Source: JANPJV01 sp031425695
GTDB lineage: Bacteria > Pseudomonadota > Gammaproteobacteria > Xanthomonadales > SZUA-5
NCBI GenBank assembly: GCA_031425695.1
Contig: JANPJV010000139.1
Coordinates: 1 to 8,160, forward strand
DNA length: 8,160 nucleotides
Direction of reading: 5' to 3'
Shown here: piece after piece, positions 1-6,434 of the stretch
How the letters are laid out: each line of letters begins with the position of its first letter
How positions within the stretch are numbered: the first letter of the stretch is position 1
Made by a program: the position numbers and the translations under genes
Notes under the pieces: generated by a model
Databases searched by the model: none
What the model saw: the letters and a program-made list of their open reading frames with translations, nothing else
Told to the model about the DNA's origin: nothing

Positions 1-141
1 AGCCCCGAAACCACCAAAAACAGGACCAAAAAACACCGCCAAAACAGCCTAAAATCACCCCACGTTCGAGCCCGCCTGCAAAACTGCAAGTGGCTCGATT
101 CACCCGATCATCGGGTGGCTCGATTCAGGCGATCAGTGACA
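1..141. mobile_element. Terminal region of an IS21-family-like insertion sequence
   Basis: This stretch carries no gene and looks like the outer end of an insertion sequence whose body lies left of the window. Two 20-bp direct repeats (91-110 and 116-135, 18/20 identical, 25-bp period) sit just inside a terminal TGACA (137-141); read outward-in, the element would begin TGTCA. Multiple internal repeats near TG...CA ends are typical of the IS21 (istA/istB) family, and the repeat wording resembles IS21 ends known from proteobacteria. A 13-bp palindrome (103-115) lies between the repeats. The Hsp70-like reading frame enters from the right and stops at 125-127, inside this segment, as expected if the element inserted there. 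Family assignment is from memory of such ends, not from a search; the transposase genes are not in view. Confidence 0.65.
91..135. repeat. Two-copy terminal direct repeat of the IS end (20 bp, 25-bp period)
   Basis: Copies at 91-110 and 116-135 share TGGCTCGATTCA and CGATCA and differ only at two central bases (CC against GG). In IS21-like elements such repeats are transposase (IstA) binding sites. Five bases separate the copies and complete a 13-bp palindrome at 103-115. Confidence 0.75.
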
Positions 142-709
142 GCAGGTCGAGCACGGCGGCATAGGGCTCGTCTAGCAGACGGACGCCCTGATATTCATCT
201 AACGCCAGCGCAGCAGCGTCCAGGGTCGCAGTGCGCTGCGCGCCATGGAACGAGGCCGGCACCGTGATCACCACCGGGTTGGCGACCGGCTCGGAGTCCA
301 GCCCAAAAGCTTGAAACAGATGCCCAATCATGTGGGCGGCAATCTCGGTGGCCGATCGGAAACCTTCCGGGGCGCGCGCGTAGGTGTGGCGCAGCCCGAT
401 CTCGTTCTTGGTCTCGGAGAACGAACCCTTGTGCTGGAGGAAGCGCGGCGTGCGCGCCAGTCGTTTGGCGGAATGGCCGACGACGGCCTCGCCATCCTTC
501 ACCGCCACCACCGAGGGCACCGCAATCTGACCCTCGGGCTGGCCGGGCTCTTCGATGGTCTGGCACTCGCAAACGAGTTCGCCGTCCTCGAAACGTGCCA
601 CCGCGATACAACTCTTGGTGGTGCCGAGATCAATGCCGACGGCAGCGCCGTCGAACTCCATTTGCGCCAGCGCATCGCGCAGTTCGTCAAACACGGTGGT
701 GGCAGTCAT
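125..709 (-). pseudogene. Hsp70/DnaK-like ATPase, truncated in the nucleotide-binding domain
   Basis: An Hsp70-family protein cut short: 194 residues against roughly 500-640 for a full family member. The phosphate-1 signature GIDLGTTKSC is at residues 25-34, and VITVPASFHGAQRTAT (148-162) with the LLDEPYAA stretch (178-185) matches the DnaK region around residues 140-175. The frame then ends in five residues (LSLIA) that lie in the IS-like segment. The rest of the ATPase domain and any substrate-binding domain are missing. The start at 709 is chosen because GAGGAG lies about 8 bases upstream; the frame stays open to 793, but that extension lacks a ribosome site and crosses a palindrome. The residue between G and D-L-G-T-T is conserved, but extra residues 1-20 are unlike classical DnaK, so this is a divergent Hsp70, not the housekeeping chaperone. 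It diverges from the HDAC-like gene. A truncated product would not be expected to close around ATP. Confidence 0.85.
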
Positions 710-754
710 CGCACGACTCCTCGCCTGATGGTTAATTGCGACCTTAGCGTGCAA

Positions 755-785
755 CCAGCCAGTCTCAGCAGGTGAGACTGGCTGG
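755..785. promoter_or_regulatory. Perfect 13-bp inverted repeat in the divergent intergenic region
   Basis: CCAGCCAGTCTCA (755-767) and its exact reverse complement (773-785) flank a 5-base loop. It lies 21 bases before the HDAC-like start and 46 bases before the Hsp70-like start, so it could be a shared operator for a dimeric regulator, or an RNA hairpin in either 5' leader. There is no T-run on either side, so it is not a typical intrinsic terminator. I could not place convincing -35/-10 pairs on either strand here. Confidence 0.7.
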
Positions 786-806
786 CAGAACAATGCGCAT
801 CAGCCG

Positions 807-1691
807 ATGACCGTTCCCTTCCAGGAGAAACCCATCAACACGCTCTCCGCGATTCCGGTGTTCTACGACGCGCGCATGGTGGTCGACGCGCGAAGCTACT
901 CGCCGAGCGCGGGCAAACCGCGCGAGGTGGTGGAAAGCTGGAAGGCAATGAATGCGCCGCTGATGTTCAAACCCTTCGATGCGGCCACGCGCGAGCAGTT
1001 GGCGCTGGCGCATTCGCGCCATTTCGTCGATGGCGTGCTGGAAGGTCGCATCCCCAACGGCTTCGACAATCGGCTGACGTCGGTGGCTCACGCGCTGCCG
1101 TGGACCTCCGGGGCAATGCTGGCGGCGGCGCGGGAGGCGCTTACCAATGGGAAGGTCGCCGTCGCGCCCGTCTCCGGCTTTCACCATGCCTGCTATGAGC
1201 AAGCTTCCGGGTACTGCACCTTCAACGGCCTGATCGTCGCGGCGCGCGCCCTGCTGGCCGAGGGCCGAGCAAGCCGGGTCGGCATTCTCGACTGCGACAT
1301 GCATTACGGGGACGGCACTGAGCAAATCATTCACTTCCTCGGGCTGGAAGCGTCGATCAAGCACTTCACCGCCGGCGAGGAATTTGACCGCCCGGAACAG
1401 GCCAAGCAGTTCCTCCACGAGTTGCCTGACGTGGTGCGTGACTTCCAAGGTTGCGACGTTGTGCTGTATCAGGCCGGCGCCGATCCACACATCAATGATC
1501 CGCTCGGCGGCTGGCTGACCGACGCGCAGCTCGCACACCGAGACTTCCTGGTGTTCGAGAACTGCAAAAAGCTCGGCTTACCCGTGGCCTGGAACTTGGC
1601 GGGCGGCTACCAGACACCGCTGCGGCGCGTGCTCGACATCCACGACGCCACCCTGCAGATGTGCGTCTCGACCTACCTTGATCGGGAGTAG
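807..1691 (+). CDS. Histone deacetylase-family zinc amidohydrolase
   Basis: A 294-residue arginase/deacetylase-fold enzyme of the HDAC/acetylpolyamine amidohydrolase family; such enzymes remove acyl groups from lysines, polyamines or small amides in the cytoplasm. Visible landmarks: tandem catalytic histidines H126-H127 in GFHHA, the YCTFNGL segment (136-142, family pattern G-x-C-x-F-N), zinc ligands D164 and H166 in DCDMHYGDGT, third ligand D226 in AGADPH followed by DPLGG (231-235), and the transition-state tyrosine Y268 in AGGY. All catalytic residues are present, so it should be active; the substrate cannot be told. At 294 residues it is a little shorter than typical bacterial homologues (about 300-370). 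No good ribosome site precedes ATG 807, but no alternative start exists upstream before an in-frame stop at 726. It heads a two-gene unit with the next gene 4 bp downstream and diverges from the Hsp70-like gene. Confidence 0.92.
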   Translation: MTVPFQEKPINTLSAIPVFYDARMVVDARSYSPSAGKPREVVESWKAMNAPLMFKPFDAATREQLALAHSRHFVDGVLEGRIPNGFDNRLTSVAHALPWTSGAMLAAAREALTNGKVAVAPVSGFHHACYEQASGYCTFNGLIVAARALLAEGRASRVGILDCDMHYGDGTEQIIHFLGLEASIKHFTAGEEFDRPEQAKQFLHELPDVVRDFQGCDVVLYQAGADPHINDPLGGWLTDAQLAHRDFLVFENCKKLGLPVAWNLAGGYQTPLRRVLDIHDATLQMCVSTYLDRE

Positions 1692-1695
1692 TTAT

Positions 1696-2799
1696 ATGCC
1701 TCAACTCAAGAGCGGCCGCCATGTCGCCCTCAGCGCCAGTCCATACCTGAACGCCCTGGCCGCCGAAAAGGACGGATCGAAGTACTTCGCCGTCGTCGCC
1801 TTGCGCGTGCGCGCCAACACCCCGCAGGCCCTGCGCGATCACTTGGTGATCGGCTACTTCGTCGAAGGTGAAGGCACACCGCCCGACGCACGGTCCTACA
1901 CCAGCGGCTACTGCGTGGCCGATGTGCTCGAAGGCCGCAGCGACTGGAGCGTTGACGAGGTCGAGGAGTTCCGCCAGTTCCTCAACGAACCGCGCATCGG
2001 CGCGTGGCTGCAGGCTCAGTGCGATGAGATTAACGAGGCGATCGAGAACAACCCGGTGTGGGGATCGGAGTTGCTCGATTTGAATTCGGGCGAGATTGAC
2101 GTGCACAGCTTGAAGCGCGCCATTGTCCAGAAATCGGCGATGGAGCCTGATGACATGCGGCAGCTTCGGAACGGCACGAAGTTCTCGGCCGATTCGGATG
2201 AACCAGGTGAAGTGGCTGCGCCAGTCGACGTGAAGGAAACTCAAGTCGTTCCGGAGTCAGAACCAGACCCATGGAGAGATCTGCCGCCACTCACCCCCGA
2301 ACTTCGGAAAGTCATCCTCGATCTCGCCAGCCAGCCCGACATTCGTTCGCTCTCGTGTCCCTTCAATGACTACGACCTTTGGTACGCGCTGATCGAGGAA
2401 CAGATCAAGCGAAGCAAGGCCACGGGACTGCTGAATCAGGATGCCTTCTGCCTGTGTGCGCCGGACACGGGCATTGATGGGATGCAAAAATACGACGATG
2501 CCTCGGAGGAATGGCCATTCCACCCGCCACCGATCGGGGGCCATGTGCACATCTCCTGGGAAGGCGTTTGCGGTGGGGACCTCTTCATCGTTCCTGCATG
2601 GCGCAGGGTGTGGCCGGGCCAAGGCGCGCAACCGGACCACATCTCAAAGTTGGTCGGAAAGAAGTGCAACTACGTTCTTTCCCACCGCGATCTTGGCATC
2701 GTCGATTGCGCGTCGCGCACCATCGTCGCGGGGTGCTGGTTTCTATACAGGAGCAATGCACCCTTCGAGGACTGCAATCCGTTTCGCCGGAACGAGTAG
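1696..2799 (+). CDS. Unrecognised two-part protein coupled to the HDAC-like gene
   Basis: I do not recognise this 367-residue protein. ATG 1696 is chosen because GGGAG (1684-1688) sits 7 bases upstream and the start falls 4 bases after the HDAC-like stop; the frame is open to 1678, but that would overlap the upstream gene without a ribosome site. Residues 1-150 form one likely domain: a basic start (MPQLKSGRHVALSASPYL), alternating hydrophobic stretches (FAVVALRV, LVIGYFVE) and a helical part (VDEVEEFRQFL). Residues about 170-205 are acidic and proline-rich, probably a flexible linker. Residues 205-367 form a second part rich in Trp, Cys and Pro with GGHVHISWEGVCGGDLFIVPAW and VIL-type strands. 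There is no signal peptide or membrane segment, so it is probably cytoplasmic. Position implies it works with the HDAC-like enzyme, as partner, substrate or specificity factor; this is inference. Confidence 0.85.
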   Translation: MPQLKSGRHVALSASPYLNALAAEKDGSKYFAVVALRVRANTPQALRDHLVIGYFVEGEGTPPDARSYTSGYCVADVLEGRSDWSVDEVEEFRQFLNEPRIGAWLQAQCDEINEAIENNPVWGSELLDLNSGEIDVHSLKRAIVQKSAMEPDDMRQLRNGTKFSADSDEPGEVAAPVDVKETQVVPESEPDPWRDLPPLTPELRKVILDLASQPDIRSLSCPFNDYDLWYALIEEQIKRSKATGLLNQDAFCLCAPDTGIDGMQKYDDASEEWPFHPPPIGGHVHISWEGVCGGDLFIVPAWRRVWPGQGAQPDHISKLVGKKCNYVLSHRDLGIVDCASRTIVAGCWFLYRSNAPFEDCNPFRRNE

Positions 2800-2904
2800 C
2801 AGTTGGCACCGCGGCAGCGCAGCAGCACCGCCATATTGCCAAACAACTGACCACATTTTGCCAGCGGCAGAGACCGTGATCGGGGGTCAGCACGTCCCGA
2901 TGTC
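2800..2904. other. Convergent intergenic region
   Basis: The unknown gene (plus) and the HEPN/Toprim remnant (minus) end towards each other here. I looked for a shared terminator: CAGTTG (2800-2805) can pair with CAACTG further right with bulges, but there is no compact GC stem or T-run, so none is called. Confidence 0.5.
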
Positions 2905-4159
2905 CTATTTCCACGGTTCGGTCCTCGAGGCTCGTGAGTCGATGAAGTTGCGTTCGGCGATCGCCACGCACTCGGCCACCATCGCGTCCAGCACGGCCTC
3001 GATCTTGGAGAGATCGTAGGCCGGATCGGCGGCGCGCAGGTCGAGGAAGCGCTTCATGTACTGCGTCTTGTGCTCGAGCTCGCCGTGATAGGTCTCCGAG
3101 GCTTTGTTGTAGGGGCCCCAGCGAACCACCGGCTCCGGCAAGCCGGGTTGCGCCAAGTCCAGGTAGCACTCGATCGCCGCGGCCCGCTGGTTGATATTGG
3201 CGCGCCTACGACCCGACGGCCCCACCGTCATGACCTGCTTGAGCGCCTTCAGGTCCGGCAACTTCATGGGGCGCATGTTCGGCGTCAGCGTCAGCTTCTG
3301 GGTGTCGCGCCACTTGGCGACGCCTTCGGCATCGTTGTCGTAGAGCAGCACCGTGTTGTTCAGGATCCCGATGCCAGCCAGGCCCTGGGTAAAGCGGTAA
3401 AGGTTGCCCGTGCCGGCGAAGGGATAGCCCTCTTCCATGTCCACGAAGCGGAAGAAGTCGGAGATGTGAGGGCGCAACAGCTGCAGCGCCTTCTGCAGGA
3501 TCTTCGCGTCAGACGATCAGGAAGCGCTGGTCGGGCGTCGGCCCCGGCTGAAACTCCTCGCGCTCGGCCCACCCTGCATCCACCAGGGGTCCGAAATCCC
3601 AGGCGACATCCAAATCCAGGTTCGCCGGGTTTTCGGCGAGCAGCCGCAGCGCGCCGTTGGCGCCGAAGTTCTCAAGCAGCAGGTCGACTTCCCAGTGGTC
3701 CGGTCGCGAACTTCCCTGGTAGTAGTGATGGCGTTCGGAGGCCAGCGCCAGCCGCTTGAGGATTTCCTTGCGGACGAACTCGCCCGGGTCGTAGTCCTCG
3801 CTGTAGTTGCCGCTGACCTTGCTGACATCGACCTTTGCCAAGGCGCGGCGCAACGTAGTGAAGGGGATCGGCTTGTCCGATATCCCGTGCATGCGGTGCA
3901 GACGCTCGTAGTGATGTTCTACGGCTCGCGGCGTGTAGCCCATTAGCTCCAGGCGATCGCGCACGTGGCGCAAGGGCTTGCCGAACCCTTGATCCATCAA
4001 GACCAGCGGCTCACCTTCCGGAGCCTCCTCATCCTCGTCGTACGTGGGGATCAGCTTGAGATCGCTCGGCTGGAAAAGCGCGCCGTGGTCGGAGAAAAAG
4101 TTGTTCTTGCCCCAGTCGACCTCGAGCTTGCCCAGAGCAAGGCAAATCATCGTGCCCAT
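2905..4159 (-). pseudogene. HEPN/Toprim-associated protein, frameshifted at the Toprim motif
   Basis: The gene is split into two frames. The first part (4159 to stop 3509, 216 residues) begins MGTMICLALGKLEVDWGKNNFF, the hallmark of the HEPN/Toprim-associated N-terminal domain, and ends ...QRFLIV-stop. The second (from about 3510 to stop 2905) opens with DAKILQKAL in another frame and contains LLYDNDAEG, the Toprim D-x-D motif, then helical sequence. Intact relatives should read LIV-x-E-G-x-S-D-A-K across the join; the E-G-x-S part is gone. Adding 14 bases restores one frame of about 422 residues, the size I expect for the family. The lost Glu is the Toprim catalytic acid, so both frame and active site are affected. 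Toprim domains of this kind bind Mg2+ and act on nucleic acid. The start overlaps the upstream gene stop by one base (TGATG), so translation is coupled. There is no intrinsic terminator after 2905. Confidence 0.85.
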
Positions 4160-4866
4160 CAGGCGCGCCGAGACGGAGCAGGGAAAGGCTCCAGCGTCGG
4201 CAGCACGTCTTCGAACTGCTCGTACAAGGCCCGCACCAGCATTATCGCCTCGGCTTGTTGCGGCAGCGCCGACAGCACGTTGAGCGTCAGCATCGCCATT
4301 GCATTGCCATTCTTCATGACGTCTACCAGCAGACTGATCGGGTAGCCGTCCTGGTGGCGCGCAAATGGATGGATGCCGCCGTGCACGAAGGAATTCAGGC
4401 CATCGTTGAGGCGCCCGCGTGCTCGTCCGAGTAGCGTCGCCGCGCCGCGCGGTCCCGAGGCCTCGAGCCTTTCCAGCATCTCAGGTACGCTGGGCAGCTT
4501 CTTGGCTGCCTGTTGGCTTTCGAGCGTCAGAGGGGCGACGAGGCGCTGCAACTGTGCCTCCGTCGCCGCGTGCATCGCCCAAACGGCGCGCACCAGGGTT
4601 TCGTACTGGGGACGCACCAACGCGATCGCCGACGCAGGCAGCACTGGCAGCAGCGACAGCACGGCCTGTCCGTGATGCAGAGAGATCGCGCACAGCCCTT
4701 GGGCAGCGCGATGCCGAGCGTCGGTGAACGCCGGCGTCGACTCCCACGCCGCTCCGATAAGGGCGGCGAGTTGTCCCGAGGCGTCCAGCGCGGACGCCAG
4801 GGCGTGAGCCGTGCCGGGGGAGACATTCGGCGTCAGGCGCGTGCCGTCAGGGGCCACAGTGCGCAC
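4159..4866 (-). CDS. DUF6988-like helical protein, partner of the HEPN/Toprim gene
   Basis: A 235-residue, mostly alpha-helical cytoplasmic protein without signal peptide. The order of segments resembles DUF6988 proteins: SLHHGQAVLSLL (62-73), ALVRPQYETLVRAVWAMH (82-99) and LNDGLNSFVHGGIHPFARH (153-171), where the family shows ALVR-x(3)E-x(3)RG-x-W and a NSF-x-H-x-G core. H162 and H166 are candidates for functional residues. The family has no settled biochemical role; members occur in accessory regions, and a HEPN-like fold is possible but I cannot confirm an R-x(4-6)-H motif. The stop overlaps the start of the HEPN/Toprim gene by one base, so the two are expressed together. The start is uncertain: GTG 4866 and GTG 4857 are both possible, neither has a good ribosome site, and the frame is open upstream to 4908. 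A TAGAAT -10-like hexamer lies at 4952-4947 on this strand, without a clear -35. Confidence 0.75.
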   Translation of the reverse strand: MRTVAPDGTRLTPNVSPGTAHALASALDASGQLAALIGAAWESTPAFTDARHRAAQGLCAISLHHGQAVLSLLPVLPASAIALVRPQYETLVRAVWAMHAATEAQLQRLVAPLTLESQQAAKKLPSVPEMLERLEASGPRGAATLLGRARGRLNDGLNSFVHGGIHPFARHQDGYPISLLVDVMKNGNAMAMLTLNVLSALPQQAEAIMLVRALYEQFEDVLPTLEPFPAPSRRA

Positions 4867-5042
4867 CGCCGGAGACAGTGGCCAAGCACGGCGGCGGCAG
4901 GGGTTCGTTCACGTGCGGCTTCAGGCGAAGTGGTTGCGCTAGCTCGATTCTACGTGCGTCGGCAATGAAGGGGGCGCAGGTTAAGTGGATCGGACGGCTG
5001 CTCCTTGGCGCACATCACCATTGTCGGGAGAGTAACAACCGT
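4867..5042. other. Intergenic stretch upstream of the DUF6988-like gene
   Basis: No gene is supported here. It should contain the promoter of the minus-strand operon; the only candidate I see is TAGAAT (minus strand, 4952-4947), which lacks a convincing -35 partner. It probably also holds further eroded sequence of the Mrr-like gene, but I cannot read it. Confidence 0.4.
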
Positions 5043-5307
5043 GGAACGAATGGATTGAGACGGAACACTGCCGCTCGTGCGCGAGCACTTCGGCCTTTTG
5101 ACGCACCATCAAACCGCCACCGTCGTCATCATGACCAACGGCGATTTCACGCCCGAGGCCAAGGCCTTCGCCGAAGGCAGACCATCAAGGTGATGCTGGC
5201 TCGGAGTTGCTGGCGCCGTTGCAGAGGTGCGGCGCCCGTAGCAGACCAAGGCAGTCTCTTCCGGGTGTTCCAAGTTCCCGGCGTGTCGCGGAACGCGGCC
5301 GATCTGA
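5043..5307 (+). pseudogene. Remnant of an Mrr-type restriction endonuclease with zinc ribbon
   Basis: This is the eroded C-terminal part of a type IV Mrr-like restriction endonuclease, an enzyme class that cuts modified DNA. One frame from 5071 reads PLVREHFGLLTHHQTATVVI then MTNGDFTPEAKAFAEG, the second half of the Mrr catalytic fold (family pattern VREL-x-G...V-x-TT-x-x-FT-x-A-x-x-FA-x-G). After AEG (about 5177) the frame shifts: the following GSELLAPLQRCG (about 5202-5238) matches the IDG-x-x-LL part of the fold in another frame. A further shift gives CSKFPACRGTRPI-stop (ending 5307), the second half of a topoisomerase-type C4 zinc ribbon, a usual C-terminal extension in this family. The N-terminal half with the catalytic D-x(n)-Q-x-K residues is not found upstream; WNEWIETE at 5043 may be its last trace. 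At least two small indels are needed, so it cannot encode an active enzyme. Confidence 0.65.
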
Positions 5308-5451
5308 CGAGCACGCATCGCATGAGCGCGGCCATGGTGGGAGGGTTGAACCTCGCCTAAGCTTTCCGCGGCGATGCAAGGATCGGCGCGTACTTCCTCG
5401 TTGATGGATGAGACGGGTTCGCACCTGAGGTCCACTCCACCACCAACTCCA

Positions 5452-5489
5452 GACAATAAACCGGCCCTCAAAGCCGGTTTTTTGTTGTC
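5452..5489. terminator. Bidirectional rho-independent terminator
   Basis: AAACCGGC (5458-5465) pairs with GCCGGTTT (5473-5480) over a 7-base loop and is followed by six T (5478-5483). Outer GACAA (5452-5456) and TTGTC (5485-5489) extend the symmetry. The long T-run favours plus-strand termination; the minus strand has only a TTTA run, so it is weaker there. No intact gene ends directly upstream; the nearest is the nuclease remnant, about 145 bases away. Confidence 0.85.
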
Positions 5490-5495
5490 CGAAAT

Positions 5496-5511
5496 CCCGC
5501 GTCACTGCGGG
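5496..5511 (+). terminator. Small GC hairpin, possible second terminator
   Basis: CCCGC (5496-5500) pairs with GCGGG (5507-5511) over a 6-base loop and is followed only by CTTTC. It lies 7 bases beyond the strong terminator. With a 5-bp stem and three T it is weak; it may be a backup terminator or chance. Confidence 0.35.
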
Positions 5512-5987
5512 CTTTCGCGTCATTCTGCGGGTGCCACGCGGTGCACGAATGTGGCCCGAAACAGCCCGAGTTCGACCCTTCTTTGCTCTCGCTTCTCCAC
5601 TTCCCCTCACCAACTCGTCGTAGTTGGCACCGGCAAAATCCCTGATACGGCGCGGAGTTACGCGGGTGCCGTGGAGAGCGGTTGGCAGCGACGATTGGAG
5701 CAGCAATCGGGTTGAGAGAACCGAGAGACGGCAGTCACCGGGACGCGCGGGGGTCGGTCGCGCGCGCCGGATGCGCATTCACCATCACACGCATACCCCA
5801 CCTCACGCGTTGGAAGTGGCCCTAGCCTACCGCGGTCGGGGCACCTCGAGGACGCTCGTCTGCACGCCGATGCCCTGGGTTCACCGTCCATCACCGCGGC
5901 AAAAGACGGGTCGGCGTGCCGTTTCGATGCCCTGACACGGCTTTCGAGGCCGGCTCACCGTTGCAAGTCCGACACTGCGTGCCAGTG

Positions 5988-6029
5988 AACCACAACACAG
6001 GAGACCCCAACCACAACAAAGGACACCCT
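5988..6029. repeat. 21-bp tandem direct repeat, two copies
   Basis: AACCACAACACAGGAGACCCC (5988-6008) is followed at once by a second copy (6009-6029) matching at 18 of 21 positions. Both are poor in T on the plus strand, unlike the surrounding DNA. In one frame they would encode two heptads (NHNTGDP, NHNKGHP), but no supported gene covers them. Confidence 0.75.
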
Positions 6030-6378
6030 GTAGCGCCAGGACGAATCTGGCAGAACATCGAAGGGGCAGTTCCTCTACTCAGGGCCGGTAGGGCGGAACC
6101 CGCGCGCCACAGACCAGTACAATGCCGAGGTCCATCCGCACGGATTCCGCCGCCCGGATCGCGACAATCCAACGCCCGCCGGACCGCCCGCGCATCTGTG
6201 GAATCCGCACGATGAAGCGTGTGCGGGTTCCACCCGGGAATACGCCTTACGCGGGTTTTGCCCTCGAATTCCCAAAGCGCCCGGAACACATCGGCCTGCG
6301 CTTTCAAGCAGCGAATCGGGTCGGGCGTTGGCAGGCGGCGCTCGGCCTCATCATGGTCCGGCTCAATAACGCCGGAAA

Positions 6379-6407
6379 TTGACCCAGGCGGGCGCCAATC
6401 CTACTAT
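6379..6407 (+). promoter_or_regulatory. Sigma-70-type promoter of the parDE operon
   Basis: -35 TTGACC (6379-6384, 5/6 to consensus), 17-base spacer, -10 TACTAT (6402-6407, 4/6). The predicted start near 6413-6415 gives a leader of about 20 bases before the parD ATG. The -10 is overlapped by the palindromic operator. Confidence 0.75.
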
Positions 6408-6424
6408 CTGTTAGTAACAGATAG
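6404..6424. promoter_or_regulatory. Palindromic operator for ParD autorepression
   Basis: CTATCTGTTA (6404-6413) and its exact reverse complement TAACAGATAG (6415-6424) flank a single central G. The site covers the 3' part of the -10, the expected transcription start and the first bases of the ribosome site. Ribbon-helix-helix antitoxins such as ParD bind such palindromes in their own promoter, so this is very probably the ParD site. Confidence 0.8.
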
Positions 6425-6434
6425 GAGAACCGTC

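Larger units (their letters stand above)
5308..6378. other. 1.07-kb stretch without a supportable gene
   Basis: Frames here are short, Arg/Pro/Ser-rich and without ribosome sites, as expected of chance frames in GC-rich DNA; none matches a family I know. The longest are a minus-strand frame at 5891-6307 (138 residues), a GTG-started plus-strand frame at 5916-6215 (99 residues), and a start-less plus-strand frame of about 110 codons ending at 6369. What can be seen is a strong terminator (5452-5489), a small hairpin (5496-5511), a 21-bp tandem repeat (5988-6029) and a 9-bp inverted repeat (5862-5870 with 5911-5919). It may be eroded coding sequence or a recombination junction between the nuclease remnant and the toxin-antitoxin operon. 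Confidence 0.6.

Noticed and set aside
755..785. Intrinsic terminator
   Set aside because: No T-run on either strand, and it lies between divergent starts rather than after a gene.
765..1538. 257-residue frame on the minus strand opposite the HDAC-like gene
   Set aside because: It is the antisense shadow of a gene with a complete set of HDAC motifs, and its own sequence is Arg/His-rich with no family match.
3505..3515. Programmed frameshift in the HEPN/Toprim gene
   Set aside because: No slippery heptamer or downstream structure is evident, and a shift would still omit the conserved E-G-x-S residues; deletion explains it better.
5411..5450. GGGTTCG and CCACCACCA suggest the 3' end of a tRNA or tmRNA next to the terminator, hence an att site
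   Set aside because: The T-arm does not pair, no acceptor or anticodon arms can be built upstream, and CCA runs are common in this composition.
5185..5778. 197-residue minus-strand frame across the Mrr remnant and terminator
   Set aside because: It translates through a strong hairpin terminator, is Arg/Pro/Ser-rich, lacks a ribosome site and opposes the recognisable Mrr fragments.
5891..6307. 138-residue minus-strand and 99-residue plus-strand frames
   Set aside because: They overlap each other, have no ribosome sites and match no family known to me; composition looks like chance frames.
6034..6371. Start-less plus-strand frame of about 110 codons rich in Pro, His and Arg
   Set aside because: No start codon, no ribosome site and no recognisable motif.
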